Part shown: in pieces, positions 1-9,065 of the stretch
Position numbering within the stretch: the stretch's first letter is position 1
Layout of the letters: each line of letters opens with the position of its first letter
Source: Mucilaginibacter sp.
Lineage (GTDB): Bacteria; Bacteroidota; Bacteroidia; Sphingobacteriales; Sphingobacteriaceae
Reading direction: 5' to 3'
Length of the DNA stretch: 64,000 nt
NCBI RefSeq assembly: GCF_025359345.1
Contig: NZ_JANYGQ010000020.1
Coordinates: 229,444 to 293,443 of the forward strand
Program-made: the position numbers and the translations under genes
Notes under the pieces: model-generated
The model's input: only the letters and a program-made list of their open reading frames with translations
Told to the model about the DNA's origin: nothing
Databases searched by the model: none

Positions 1-695
1 GTCACCGCATCAGTTTCAACCTGCTCGGGGTTGTTTAATAATATTTTTTTATCACCGAAAATACAGTCAGATGCATAGCCGTAGTTGCCATTGTAACTGA
101 TTTGCAAAGGCCCGCGGCCGTAGTATTTTTTACCCGCAACCGCAGGGTAGGCATCATTTTCCGAAATATAAGGTAATGATGTGTTGTTTTCGTGGATAAA
201 CATCAGCCCGTCGGTATAGGTTCCATTTTCGCCGTGGCGGGTTTCATGCGCTATGTTCGCAAAAAAGGCAGCCAGCTCTTTTTTGTTGGTTTGCAGGTCT
301 TTTTCGGCGCAGAAGTTTCCGTAGTTAATGGTATAGCTGCTATCTGGTTTCTTTTTGGCCCAATCTTCATTCCAATCGGGATCCTGGCGCACTACATCAG
401 CTTTGCCGGTGGCCTTATCGGTACGCACAATCTGGTAAACAGATACCGCCCGCCGGGTTATTTTTACCGATATGTTGCCCATTTCTTTTACTGCCCTTGC
501 AAATGCTGCATAGGTGTAAAACTTATCACGCATGGGGAACAAGGCATTAAACTGCGCTTCGTTTAAAAAGCTGGTTAAGGCAGGTTTGGGTTGCTCCACA
601 GCTTTGGGGGGCGCTGCCGGTCCGGCGCATTTCACGCTTGATAATATTGTTGCGGCAAATAAAAAGGTGATTATAATAAGCAGGGGCTTTTTCAC
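1..695 (-). CDS. Glycoside hydrolase family 19 chitinase, partial
   Basis: The reading frame opens at GTG 693-695 (minus strand) and runs off the left edge, so only the N-terminal ~231 residues are present. I see a hydrophobic signal peptide (KKPLLIIITFLFAATIL), then a segment containing AAFFANIAHETRHG, where the HET glutamate is the expected general acid of family GH19, and YYGRGPLQISYNGNYG, which matches the GH19 signature (YYGRGP-Q-S-N-NYG). Family knowledge says GH19 enzymes cleave beta-1,4-GlcNAc chains of chitin with inversion. The signal peptide suggests export; a Cys at about residue 23 follows Val-Lys, so a lipoprotein is possible but the lipobox is poor. No in-frame ATG lies near, so GTG is chosen. 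The rest of the catalytic domain is outside the window. Confidence 0.85.
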   Translation of the reverse strand, partial: MKKPLLIIITFLFAATILSSVKCAGPAAPPKAVEQPKPALTSFLNEAQFNALFPMRDKFYTYAAFARAVKEMGNISVKITRRAVSVYQIVRTDKATGKADVVRQDPDWNEDWAKKKPDSSYTINYGNFCAEKDLQTNKKELAAFFANIAHETRHGENGTYTDGLMFIHENNTSLPYISENDAYPAVAGKKYYGRGPLQISYNGNYGYASDCIFGDKKILLNNPEQVETDAV

Positions 696-893
696 GATGG
701 TATGGTTTAATTATAAAATGTAGCGGCTATCGGCCCGCCAGTTTTGCCAAAATTGACAATAAAATTTATATAACGCCTAAAACCTAATAGTGTTTCCCCC
801 AAAAGCCGTGGAAAAATTTTAAATTGAAATGAGATGGCATCCCGATTCAAAATCCTAAATTCGGCAACCAACATTAGAAATTCAAAATTTCAT

Positions 894-1445
894 ATGAAGA
901 TTTATACAAAAACCGGCGACAAAGGCCTTACCTCACTAATAGGTGGTACGCGTGTTGCCAAACATCATATCCGCATTGAAAGCTACGGAACTGTTGACGA
1001 ACTCAACTCATATATTGGTTTAATAAGCGACCAGGATATTTCCGTTCACGATAAACAAGTGCTAAAACAAATACAGGACAGGTTGTTTACTATAGGCTCA
1101 TCGCTTGCTGCTGATCCTGAAAAATCAAAGATGGTGATACCCGATCTTTATATGACGGACGTTGAATTACTTGAGAAGGAAATGGACGCTATGAATGAAC
1201 AACTGCCAGAATTAAGGCATTTTATTTTACCGGGGGGCAGCAACGCGATATCATATTGCCATATTGCGCGCTGCGTATGTCGCCGGGCTGAGCGAATTAC
1301 CGTACATCTTGCTAAAGAAAGTCCTGTTGATGAAAAGGTGACCATTTATCTAAATCGCCTGAGTGACTATTTATTTACACTTGCCCGCAAAGTCGGCCAT
1401 GAAAATAATATACCAGAGAATAAATGGATGCCAAGGGGGGAGTAG
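894..1445 (+). CDS. Cob(I)yrinic acid a,c-diamide / cob(I)alamin adenosyltransferase (PduO type)
   Basis: A 183-residue protein that transfers the 5'-deoxyadenosyl group of ATP to cob(I)alamin to make coenzyme B12 (family knowledge). The N-terminus MKIYTKTGDKGLTSLIGG is the ATP-binding signature of the PduO/MMAB family, followed by ESYGTVDELNSYIG; near the C-terminus are LPGGSNAISYCHIAR and CRRAERITV, which carry the Arg and Glu residues typical of the active site. The frame is open upstream to an ATG at 834, but that 20-residue extension is translated word-repeat spacer (attcaaaatcc-like), and all homologues I know begin at MKIYTKTGD, so 894 is chosen. No other cobalamin gene is nearby. Identity is secure; the substrate form (cobalamin or cobinamide) cannot be told from sequence. 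Confidence 0.93.
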   Translation: MKIYTKTGDKGLTSLIGGTRVAKHHIRIESYGTVDELNSYIGLISDQDISVHDKQVLKQIQDRLFTIGSSLAADPEKSKMVIPDLYMTDVELLEKEMDAMNEQLPELRHFILPGGSNAISYCHIARCVCRRAERITVHLAKESPVDEKVTIYLNRLSDYLFTLARKVGHENNIPENKWMPRGE

Positions 1446-1536
1446 GTGAGTGGTTGATTAAGAGAGTGGTTTATTAAGTTTAAAATGTCATTTTTACTGT
1501 GAACTACGAACCATTAACCATTAACTGCAACTAAAT
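1443..1536. repeat. Word-repeat spacer (gttcat/gaacca family), inverted halves
   Basis: The spacer after the adenosyltransferase gene has a left half of the form gtgagtggttgattaagagagtgg and a right half of gaactacgaaccattaacc words, i.e. roughly reverse-complementary halves. It is the first of many such spacers in this window and could fold as an imperfect hairpin. Confidence 0.5.
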
Positions 1537-1546
1537 GAAAAAAAAT

Positions 1547-1579
1547 ATTGATAATCGAATAAAAAATATTATACTTTTG
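1547..1579 (+). promoter_or_regulatory. Bacteroidota-type promoter of the DUF2795 gene
   Basis: ATTG at 1547-1550 (-33 element) is followed after 21 bases by TACTTTTG at 1572-1579, an exact match to the TAnnTTTG -7 consensus of Bacteroidota primary sigma. The start codon at 1620 lies about 40 bases downstream. Confidence 0.75.
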
Positions 1580-1619
1580 CGAAAATGTTAATTTACCGAT
1601 AAAATAAATTATATAGAAT

Positions 1620-1841
1620 ATGTATTGGACACTAGAACTGGCATCACACCTTGAAGATGCACCCTGGCCTGCAACAAAAGATGAATTGATTGACTACGCC
1701 ATCCGTTCCGGAGCACCTGTTGAGGTTATTGAAAACTTACAGGCATTAGAGGATGATGGTGAGCCGTACGAAAATATTGAAGAGATATGGCCTGATTACC
1801 CTACAAAAGATGACTTCTTTTTTAACGAAGACGAGTACTAA
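1620..1841 (+). CDS. DUF2795 domain-containing protein
   Basis: A 73-residue acidic cytoplasmic protein with no signal peptide or membrane segment. It is conserved almost end to end in Bacteroidota: I recognise the N-terminal YWTLELASHLEDAPWPATKDEL, split here by eye into helix-rich segments, and the C-terminal EEIWPDYPTKDDFFFNEDEY. Function is unknown. It stands alone behind a strong consensus promoter and is closed by a hairpin terminator, so it is a single-gene transcript and probably well expressed. Family assignment is by recalled similarity. Confidence 0.9.
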   Translation: MYWTLELASHLEDAPWPATKDELIDYAIRSGAPVEVIENLQALEDDGEPYENIEEIWPDYPTKDDFFFNEDEY

Positions 1842-1860
1842 AACACCTGTAACTCATAAA

Positions 1861-1890
1861 AAACCCTGATAAACAGGGTTTTTTTATTTT
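1861..1890 (+). terminator. Rho-independent terminator of the DUF2795 gene
   Basis: AAACCCTG at 1861-1868 pairs with CAGGGTTT at 1874-1881 over a five-base loop, followed by a T-rich run. It begins 20 bases after the stop codon. Confidence 0.9.
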
Positions 1891-1958
1891 TACTCTTTTT
1901 TGGAATGGGTTTTGGTATTGATGAGCGGTAACATTTATCAACTAAAACTTTACAAAAA

Positions 1959-2105
1959 ATGAGAAGTATTCTTTATTTAATCGCCGTTGTCCTGGTAATC
2001 TTGTGGATACTGGGATTTGCCAACAATTATGGTGGCGGCCTGATCCACATTCTTTTAGTAATTGCTGTTATTGCAGTCCTTTTAGGAATTATTAGAAGAG
2101 CATAA
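1959..2105 (+). CDS. Small two-helix membrane protein (Lmo0937-like)
   Basis: A 48-residue ORF starting MRSILYLIAVVLVILWILGF and ending GIIRRA. It has two hydrophobic helices (about residues 4-20 and 29-44) separated by a short NNYGGG loop, and a C-terminal Arg-Arg. This matches the small membrane proteins annotated 'lmo0937 family' that are common in Bacteroidota and Firmicutes; function is unknown, sometimes linked to envelope stress. It sits alone between a terminator and the convergent ispD gene. Start is the only ATG in frame. Confidence 0.8.
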   Translation: MRSILYLIAVVLVILWILGFANNYGGGLIHILLVIAVIAVLLGIIRRA

Positions 2106-2169
2106 GTTAGCTAAGAGTCGATAGACCCGGTACCGTAGTTTGATTTCATTATCGAGCATGGTCTATGGT

Positions 2170-2859
2170 CTATCGGCTTTTCAAAATCGCTTCTGCAATG
2201 GCAATATCTTCCGGAAAGGTTATCTTAATGTTTTGGTGGCTTCCTTCAAATAAATTAATTTTTACGCCCGTTTCTTCAACTACACTCGCATCGTCGGTAA
2301 ATTTTGAGTCAAAGACTTGCTCATAAGCCTTTTTTATTTGTGCCGACTGAAATGTTTGTGGTGTTTGCACCAGGTAGACGTCATCTCGCACCAAACTTCG
2401 CGATATACTTACTTCTATCAATCTTACAGAATCCCTGCTTTTAACGGCCGTAACGGCATTGCCATGTTCTGCGGCATATTGATACGTGTTTTCAATTATC
2501 GTGCGGCTAATGAGCGGCCTTACAGCGTCGTGCACGGTTATAACAGCATCTGTGTCCGTTATTAAATCAAGACCATTTTTTACTGAATGAAACCGTGTTT
2601 CGCCGCCTGTTATCAATTGATGCGGTACTTTAAAGTGATATTCAGCGCATAGCTCTTTCCAATAGGTATGATAGTCGGCCGACAGAACTAAAATAATCGC
2701 GGGGTTAGCTGCTGAAGAGTGAAAAGCTTCGATGGTGTGCATTAAAACCGGTTTGCCTGCAAGCAGCAAAAACTGCTTCGGCACGGTGGCCTGCATACGG
2801 GTGCCGGTGCCGCCGGCAACTATTATCGCAAAAAACTTAGGGGTTACCGTCATTGTCAT
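2170..2859 (-). CDS. ispD: 2-C-methyl-D-erythritol 4-phosphate cytidylyltransferase
   Basis: A 229-residue cytoplasmic enzyme of the non-mevalonate isoprenoid pathway, joining CTP and MEP into CDP-ME (family knowledge). The N-terminal FAIIVAGGTGTRMQ is the nucleotide-binding signature with the catalytic Arg, followed by KQFLLLAGKPVLMHT; ITVHDAVRPLIS and the C-terminal KITFPEDIAIAEAIL are further IspD hallmarks. Length is usual for the family (225-240). An ATG two codons in (MTVTPKFF) is an equally possible start. It follows queA on the same strand but a terminator lies between them, so it may be transcribed separately. Confidence 0.95.
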   Translation of the reverse strand: MTMTVTPKFFAIIVAGGTGTRMQATVPKQFLLLAGKPVLMHTIEAFHSSAANPAIILVLSADYHTYWKELCAEYHFKVPHQLITGGETRFHSVKNGLDLITDTDAVITVHDAVRPLISRTIIENTYQYAAEHGNAVTAVKSRDSVRLIEVSISRSLVRDDVYLVQTPQTFQSAQIKKAYEQVFDSKFTDDASVVEETGVKINLFEGSHQNIKITFPEDIAIAEAILKSR

Positions 2860-2893
2860 CCAAAGCTATAAATCAATCTGCATTAAAAATAAA

Positions 2894-2930
2894 AAAGCCC
2901 CTTTAAATTTTAAAGGAGCCTTGTTTTTTA
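2894..2930 (-). terminator. Terminator downstream of queA
   Basis: GCCCCTTTAAA and TTTAAAGGAGC form a hairpin; read on the minus strand it is followed by a run of T (plus-strand A run at 2888-2896). It separates queA from ispD. Confidence 0.75.
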
Positions 2931-2959
2931 AATCCGGAATCGAAAATCGAATTTCGAAA

Positions 2960-4009
2960 TTAAATTATCAGCATGGCATCGCCGTAGCTGTAAAAACGAT
3001 ATTTTTCCTTAACTGCCACTTCGTAGGCATTCATTACGTTTTCATAACCGCCAAAAGCACAAACCATCATCAATAAAGTTGATTCGGGCGTATGGAAATT
3101 GGTGATCATTGAACTGGCAATGCTAAAATCATACGGTGGGAAAATAAACTTACTGGTCCAGTCGTTTGCCGGCTTGAGCGTTTTATTTGCCGACACAGCC
3201 GACTCAATAGCACGCATTGATGTGGTACCAACAGCACAAATTTGTTTTTTACGTTCGATGCCGCGGTTTACAATATTTGCCTGTTTTTCTTCTATAATAA
3301 ACTGCTCCGAGTCCATTTTGTGCTTGGTAAGATCTTCAACCTCAACCGGGCGGAAAGTACCAAGGCCAACGTGCAGGGTAACTTCGGCAAATTCAACACC
3401 TTTTAGTTCAAGGCGTTTCATTAGTTCGCGGCTAAAGTGCAAACCGGCAGTAGGGGCTGCAACAGCGCCTTCGTGTTTTGCAAAAATGGTTTGGTAACGC
3501 TCTTTATCCTCGCTGGTAGCTTTACGTTTAATGTATTTTGGCAGCGGAGTTTCACCTAATATTTCCACATTCTTGCGGAATTCTTCGTCGGTACCATCGA
3601 ATAAAAAGCGGATGGTACGGCCGCGCGAGGTGGTATTATCAACAACCTCGGCAATTAAAAGATCATCATCGCCAAAATACAGTTTGTTGCCAACGCGTAT
3701 TTTACGGGCAGGATCAACTAAAACATCCCACAGGCGAAGTTCTTTATTTAGCTCGCGCAGTAAAAAAACTTCAATAGTAGCGCCGGTTTTTTCTTTGTTA
3801 CCGTACATGCGTGCCGGGAATACTTTGGTGTTGTTAAGGATCATTACATCCTTATCGTCAAAATAATCCAGTACGTCTTTAAATATTTTGTGCTCAATTT
3901 TGCCTGAATCGCGGTGTAATACCATTAAACGTGCTTCGTCGCGCGTGCCTGCCGGGGTATGGGCAATTAATGATTCGGGCAAGTTAAATTTAAATTGAGA
4001 TAATTTCAT
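2960..4009 (-). CDS. queA: S-adenosylmethionine:tRNA ribosyltransferase-isomerase
   Basis: A 349-residue enzyme that transfers and isomerises the ribosyl group of SAM onto 7-aminomethyl-7-deazaguanine in tRNA, making epoxyqueuosine (family knowledge). Characteristic segments are [20 protein letters not shown] at the start, [41 protein letters not shown] and [12 protein letters not shown]. Length matches the family. The immediate neighbours are ispD downstream, and a divergent ABC permease upstream; no other queuosine gene is near, so it is likely transcribed alone. Confidence 0.96.
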   Translation of the reverse strand: MKLSQFKFNLPESLIAHTPAGTRDEARLMVLHRDSGKIEHKIFKDVLDYFDDKDVMILNNTKVFPARMYGNKEKTGATIEVFLLRELNKELRLWDVLVDPARKIRVGNKLYFGDDDLLIAEVVDNTTSRGRTIRFLFDGTDEEFRKNVEILGETPLPKYIKRKATSEDKERYQTIFAKHEGAVAAPTAGLHFSRELMKRLELKGVEFAEVTLHVGLGTFRPVEVEDLTKHKMDSEQFIIEEKQANIVNRGIERKKQICAVGTTSMRAIESAVSANKTLKPANDWTSKFIFPPYDFSIASSMITNFHTPESTLLMMVCAFGGYENVMNAYEVAVKEKYRFYSYGDAMLII

Positions 4010-4261
4010 GCTAAAAGATGTGAATTTTCAAGGGCGCAAATGTACGAAATATATTTGGAATTTCACGGATGTAAATTTGATTACACCAATTGCTTATCAA
4101 TACAAATAATTGTTAATAATAGTTTGAAATAATGTAACTTAAATGATTGCCTGTCGTCTAAAAATCATCAAACCCTGGTATCACTCGGTGCTACCGGTTA
4201 AGTCAGAGTAAATAATCGGTGTAATTGCGCGGCAATTGGTGTAATCACAAAAAACAAAATA

Positions 4262-5509
4262 ATGATATTTTTAAAACTCTTTAGGGAAAGCTTTCTGTTT
4301 GCTTATGATGCCTTGAGGCAAAATAAGCTTCGTACATTCTTGTCGCTGGTTGGCGTTACCATAGGCATATTCCTGATTATCTTTGTTTTTTCGGCGGTTG
4401 ATACCCTGAAAAACAACCTGCAAAAGAGTGTTAATAAGCTGGGCAGCAACAGTATTTATATACAAAAATGGCCATGGGTAAATAACGAGGATTCGCCCTG
4501 GTGGAAATACCTGCAGCGCCCCACACCAAAATTGCGCGAGTTTGACGAACTGCAAAAACGCAGTCAGACTGCGCTTGCTGTATCGTACGAAATCAGCATA
4601 GACAACCGTATAGTAAAATACCAGAGCCATACGGTGGAGGGTGCACAAATTGATGCCACATCGCACGATCATGATAAAACCTGGAACTTTGACTTTGAAG
4701 ACGGACGCTATTTTACCGAAATGGAATCGCGGTCGGGCAGCCCGGTTACGGTGATAGGGCATGATATTGCTGCCGATCTTTTTCCCGACGGAGGAGCCGT
4801 TGGTAAAGCCCTTAAAATAATGGGCCGCAACGTTACGGTAATAGGTGTATTTAAAAAAGAGGGAAGTGATATTTTAGGAATATCGGACGACAAGGAAATT
4901 TTGTTACCCTTGAATTTTGCCAAAAACGTGATTGACGTGCAAAACGCAAGCTATAACCCGCAAATAGTTGTGCGGGGTAAAAATGGCTTAAGCGATTTGG
5001 AGGTTGAAAGCGAGGTGCGGGGACTAATGCGTTCTATCCGACGTTTAGGGCCTAATAATGAAGATAATTTTGCGCTAAATAAAACCACCATACTTTCTAA
5101 TCAATTGGATATAGTGTTTAATGTTTTAACCAAGGTTGGCGGCTTTATCGGCTTGTTTTCAATATTGGTTGGTGGCTTCGGCATTGCCAATATTATGTTC
5201 GTATCGGTTAAGGAACGTACCAATATTATAGGCATCCAAAAGTCATTGGGCTCCAAAAATTACTTTATTTTACTTCAGTTTTTAATTGAATCTATCGTTT
5301 TATGCGTGATGGGGGGCTTATTTGGGCTCGGGATGGTTTTGGCGGTAGCTGCGTTGGTAAAAGCCGGTACCGACGTGCAAATTGTACTCGATATTAAGAA
5401 CATTATCCGCGGCATATCTTATTCAATAATTATCGGGATGCTCTCGGGAATTATCCCTGCGTATTTTGCGGCCAAGCTGGATCCTGTTGAAGCGATAAGG
5501 TCGAATTAA
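4262..5509 (+). CDS. MacB/FtsX-type ABC transporter permease
   Basis: A 415-residue inner-membrane protein with the MacB arrangement: one N-terminal membrane helix (about 22-45, RTFLSLVGVTIGIFLIIFV), a large extracytoplasmic core (about 46-280) and three C-terminal helices (about 288-310, 335-362, 380-402) ending AYFAAKLDPVEAIRSN, the usual FtsX-domain tail. Such permeases export peptides, lipoproteins or drugs, or act mechanically (family knowledge). No ATPase or periplasmic adaptor gene is adjacent, so it is an orphan half of a transporter. The spacer upstream contains ggtgtaatc words seen also before xylA. Confidence 0.85.
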   Translation: MIFLKLFRESFLFAYDALRQNKLRTFLSLVGVTIGIFLIIFVFSAVDTLKNNLQKSVNKLGSNSIYIQKWPWVNNEDSPWWKYLQRPTPKLREFDELQKRSQTALAVSYEISIDNRIVKYQSHTVEGAQIDATSHDHDKTWNFDFEDGRYFTEMESRSGSPVTVIGHDIAADLFPDGGAVGKALKIMGRNVTVIGVFKKEGSDILGISDDKEILLPLNFAKNVIDVQNASYNPQIVVRGKNGLSDLEVESEVRGLMRSIRRLGPNNEDNFALNKTTILSNQLDIVFNVLTKVGGFIGLFSILVGGFGIANIMFVSVKERTNIIGIQKSLGSKNYFILLQFLIESIVLCVMGGLFGLGMVLAVAALVKAGTDVQIVLDIKNIIRGISYSIIIGMLSGIIPAYFAAKLDPVEAIRSN

Positions 5510-5643
5510 GTCCGAAAAGTCCGGAAAGTCAGTAAAGTCCGAAATATGGATTTTAGTAATTGACTATTATTATTCGAATTTTTGCGATTTCCAACCAGCT
5601 GCAGCTTCTTTACCGACTTTCCGGACTTCGGAGTTCCGGACTA
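5509..5643. repeat. Word-repeat spacer (gtccgaa family), inverted halves
   Basis: Between two convergent genes the left half repeats aagtccgraa words and the right half repeats the reverse complement (ttccggactt). The two halves can pair over an AT-rich middle and may act as a two-way terminator. Confidence 0.6.
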
Positions 5644-5646
5644 GTC

Positions 5647-8600
5647 TCATCCCTCTGCTTCCATGGCCACGTAATGCCCTGCTATCTTTTCATATAGCGT
5701 ATCAGGCACAAACGGTTTGGTTAAATAATTACACATACCTGCAGCGAGGGCCTTGGCATGGGTTTCGGGCATCGCATCGGCGGTAAGCGCGATGATAGGG
5801 GTCGAGGTATTTGTTTGGCGAATTATGCGTGTAGTTTCAAACCCATCCATTCCGGGCATTTGCAGGTCCATTATTATCAGGTCGTAGTAATTGTTGTTTA
5901 CCATCTCGACAGCCAGTTTCCCACTAATGGCTTCCTCCGCCTGCACCTGCCATTTTTTAAGGAACTTAGATGCTATCATCAAATTCATTTTGTTATCGTC
6001 AACAACAAGCACCCGCATGCCCTGCAGGTTGCGTTCGGTATTGGCTGTAGCAGGCGTTGAAAGGTCGACTGCTTGAACCTGCCTGGCAATACTAAATGTA
6101 ATTTCGAAAACAAATTGAGTGCCTTTTCCCGGCTCGCTTAAAACTGAGATATTGCTTTTATGCAGTTCAATTAAACGTTTGGTAATAGCAAGCCCCAGCC
6201 CCGTACCACCATAATCAACTTCATGATTTTGCGATTCCTGCATAAAAGGGTCGAATATCAGCGCCAGGTTTTCAGGCGCAATACCAATCCCCGTATCAGC
6301 TACAGTGAATTTAATGGTGATGTGTTTGTCATCACACATTTGTTTGTTAACCAACAGGCTTACTTTGCCCTCGTGTGTGAATTTAATGGCGTTGCTTAAC
6401 AGGTTATTAATTACCTGCCCAAGTCTTACCTGGTCGCCTATTAAATATTCCGGGATGCCTGAGTCAACCCCAAGTTCAATTTCAAGATCTTTTTCGGCTG
6501 CCCTTGCATAAAACGATTGTTTTATTTTTTGAGCGAGGTTTATAACACTAAATGGCTGCACATTCAGTTCAAGTTTGCCGGCTTCAATTTTGTTATAGTC
6601 TAAAATGTCGTTAATTATGGCCAGCAGGTTCTCGCCGGAGAATTTTAAAATATTTAAGTATTCAAGTTGCTCAGGCAGCGGGTTTTCGCTAAGCAATAGG
6701 TTGGTAGTGCCTATTACTGCATTCATAGGCGTCCGTATTTCGTGGCTCATTATCGAAAGGAATTCCGATTTAAAGTGCGACGATTTTTCGGCCTGCTCTT
6801 TGGCCGAGATGAGCGCCTGGGTAGCTTTCTGGCGGTCGGTAATATCTTCGCCAATGCCTGTAATTTCTTTTATTTTACCGTTTTCATCATAGCTAACCGT
6901 GTTCTGCCAGCTGATAATGCGCTCCTCGCCGTTGCGGCACAGTACCGAATTTATAAATTGCGCATCAAACTTGTTATTTCTGAATGATTCGGCCAATGTT
7001 TCTCTTTGGTTTTCCGGTACAAATTTTTCAAGCCAGTTTAACCCTAGTATTTCATTTTGGTCGTAACCGAGGATATGAGCCATCTGCTTGTTGCAAAAAA
7101 TCAGGATGCCTTTTTTATCTATCGATACGGCGGGGAGGTTAATGGTCTCCAGTACCAGTTTATATTTATTTTCGGTGCGCTGGTAATCTATCTCCGCCTG
7201 TTTTCTGTCTGTTATATCCTGGATGGTGCCAATAACTTTGCGTACGGAGCCGTCATCGCGCCTTAGCAGTTTCCCAACGATAATGCTCAGGTATTTCACA
7301 TTGCCGTTTGGCGTAACTATCCTGTACTCGTACGATGTGTTGGTGATGTTCGAAATATCTTTTAAATGCTGTTTAAGAATATGCCTGTCATTAGGATGGG
7401 CATATTTTACCAACATCTTTACGATGCTGTTTTCGTTAACCGCGCCCGGTTTGAGTTCGAAAATGTTGTTTATCTCTTCGCTCCAGGTAAGTTTGTTTAA
7501 AATAATGTCCCAGTTCCAGTTTCCTATTTTGGCAATTATTTGCGCCTCAACCAATTCGGCCTGGCTTACCTTAATCCGTTTTTCAGACAGGCGGGTTTCG
7601 GTAATATCCTGCAAAATGCCAATAATACGTTTTAAACTGCCATCACTGTTTTTTATCAGTTCGCCTTTTAATACCTTTATGTACTTCAGTTTACCACGAG
7701 GCGTGATAATTTTGTGCTCGAATTCTCCTTTGCCAATATCCTGTATGTTTGTAAAATAAGCATATGCAGTTTCGCGGTCATCAGGATGGATCAAGCTCAG
7801 GTAATAATCAAATTTCTCTATTCCTTCTGGTACACCCTTAACTTCAAGTATGCTGTAGAGGCTTTCAGACAAATGGGTTTCGCGTGTTGCCACATCGAAA
7901 TACCAGTTGCCAATTTTGGCTATTGATTGTGCCTCGAGCAACAGGTTTTCATTCTCCTTTAAAGCATCGGCATACTTTTTTTGTTCCGATATGTCACTTA
8001 CAGAAGCAGATATGCGCGAAGTGTATTTTCCGGTCCTGTCAAAAACAGGGCTTACTTTGGCAACCAGCCATTGCCCTGTGCCGAAATCGCTTTGATAAGT
8101 GACGGAGGTTGGCTCATGGGTTTTTATAACATAATCTAAAGCATCGTCAAATTTCTTTGCCTTTTCATAACCCAAAACCTCGCTCAGTCTTTTTCCTACG
8201 CAGGTTTCGGGGTTAATCACCCGGCCTTCAATTCGCCTGAACCAGGTATTGAGGCAAACTTTATCCTCATCAAACTCAAAAATTACATCGTTTAGCGAGT
8301 TGATAAGCGCATCAAGCTTTTTACCGCTCTGACGCAGCTCTTCGTCGTTAATTATAAGGCTTTTATTAAGGTCGATAACGTGGGCAAGGGCCTTTTTAAA
8401 TCTTAGCTTATAAGCCATCATTACCAGGAATGACACATGGGCGATACAGGTAAACGTGAGTAACAGCAACACCAGCGTAGTAACGGATATGTACAATTTA
8501 GGCGCGGTAATGTAAGCTATAATAGTAGCAACTATATTGGCCGAGCATAGGACTACGAACTCCCAGCGTTTTTTGCAAAAAAGGGTGAGGGCGATAAAAA

Positions 8601-8913
8601 TGGTGATAGCGCTGAACAGGTAAACATGTTCGAAGCCATTTTTACTGAGTAATATGCCGTTATTAATTGTTAAAAATGAAATGATCGTCAGGTACTGACT
8701 TACGGTATCAAAAAGCCTAACCCGGTATAACGAAAATGCCAGGGCCGCCGCGCATAACCCGCTGCAAACCAGGCGCAGCCATAGTGGATCGTACGAATTG
8801 TAGAAACACAAATAATGGAGTGAAGGACTGGCAATAAACAATCCAATCAGTAGTAACTGATAAATGGTATTATCATTTTGAACAAATAACAGCAACCTGC
8901 TTTTGAAAGACAT
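5647..8913 (-). CDS. Hybrid sensor histidine kinase with membrane N-terminus and four PAS domains
   Basis: A 1088-residue protein. Residues 15-170 hold about six membrane helices; four PAS domains follow at roughly 201-310, 325-441, 450-570 and 582-694 (each ending in a PAC-like ITD/ISE segment). The dimerisation domain has the H-box SHEIRTPMNAV with the phospho-acceptor His at 724; the ATPase domain shows NNLLSNAIKFT (N box), DTGIGIAPENL (G1) and GGTGLGLAI (G2). A receiver domain occupies about 966-1088 with MDLQMPGMDG, Asp 1016 as acceptor and Lys 1066 conserved. The signal is unknown. There is no partner regulator adjacent; phosphate may go to an external Hpt protein or the receiver may be self-regulatory. 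Confidence 0.93.
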   Translation of the reverse strand: MSFKSRLLLFVQNDNTIYQLLLIGLFIASPSLHYLCFYNSYDPLWLRLVCSGLCAAALAFSLYRVRLFDTVSQYLTIISFLTINNGILLSKNGFEHVYLFSAITIFIALTLFCKKRWEFVVLCSANIVATIIAYITAPKLYISVTTLVLLLLTFTCIAHVSFLVMMAYKLRFKKALAHVIDLNKSLIINDEELRQSGKKLDALINSLNDVIFEFDEDKVCLNTWFRRIEGRVINPETCVGKRLSEVLGYEKAKKFDDALDYVIKTHEPTSVTYQSDFGTGQWLVAKVSPVFDRTGKYTSRISASVSDISEQKKYADALKENENLLLEAQSIAKIGNWYFDVATRETHLSESLYSILEVKGVPEGIEKFDYYLSLIHPDDRETAYAYFTNIQDIGKGEFEHKIITPRGKLKYIKVLKGELIKNSDGSLKRIIGILQDITETRLSEKRIKVSQAELVEAQIIAKIGNWNWDIILNKLTWSEEINNIFELKPGAVNENSIVKMLVKYAHPNDRHILKQHLKDISNITNTSYEYRIVTPNGNVKYLSIIVGKLLRRDDGSVRKVIGTIQDITDRKQAEIDYQRTENKYKLVLETINLPAVSIDKKGILIFCNKQMAHILGYDQNEILGLNWLEKFVPENQRETLAESFRNNKFDAQFINSVLCRNGEERIISWQNTVSYDENGKIKEITGIGEDITDRQKATQALISAKEQAEKSSHFKSEFLSIMSHEIRTPMNAVIGTTNLLLSENPLPEQLEYLNILKFSGENLLAIINDILDYNKIEAGKLELNVQPFSVINLAQKIKQSFYARAAEKDLEIELGVDSGIPEYLIGDQVRLGQVINNLLSNAIKFTHEGKVSLLVNKQMCDDKHITIKFTVADTGIGIAPENLALIFDPFMQESQNHEVDYGGTGLGLAITKRLIELHKSNISVLSEPGKGTQFVFEITFSIARQVQAVDLSTPATANTERNLQGMRVLVVDDNKMNLMIASKFLKKWQVQAEEAISGKLAVEMVNNNYYDLIIMDLQMPGMDGFETTRIIRQTNTSTPIIALTADAMPETHAKALAAGMCNYLTKPFVPDTLYEKIAGHYVAMEAEG

Positions 8914-9037
8914 ACTAACCAGTTTTTTTAATTGTGAATAAGTGGATTGTTTATCAAATTTTGAGACTTAAGTAATACAGGCATGAAAATTTTACAATTG
9001 TGAACTATCTTAAGGGCTATTAATACGCAGATTTCGT

Positions 9038-9045
9038 TACATTTG
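9038..9045 (+). promoter_or_regulatory. Putative -7 element of the citrate synthase promoter
   Basis: TACATTTG matches TAnnTTTG and lies about 20 bases before the gltA start codon. No clear TTTG is found at the usual distance upstream, so only the -7 box is claimed. Confidence 0.5.
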
Positions 9046-9065
9046 TTGCAAATAAATATTTTCCT

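Noticed and set aside
834..893. N-terminal extension of the B12 adenosyltransferase
   Set aside because: It translates word-repeat spacer; the conserved MKIYTKTGD start is at 894.
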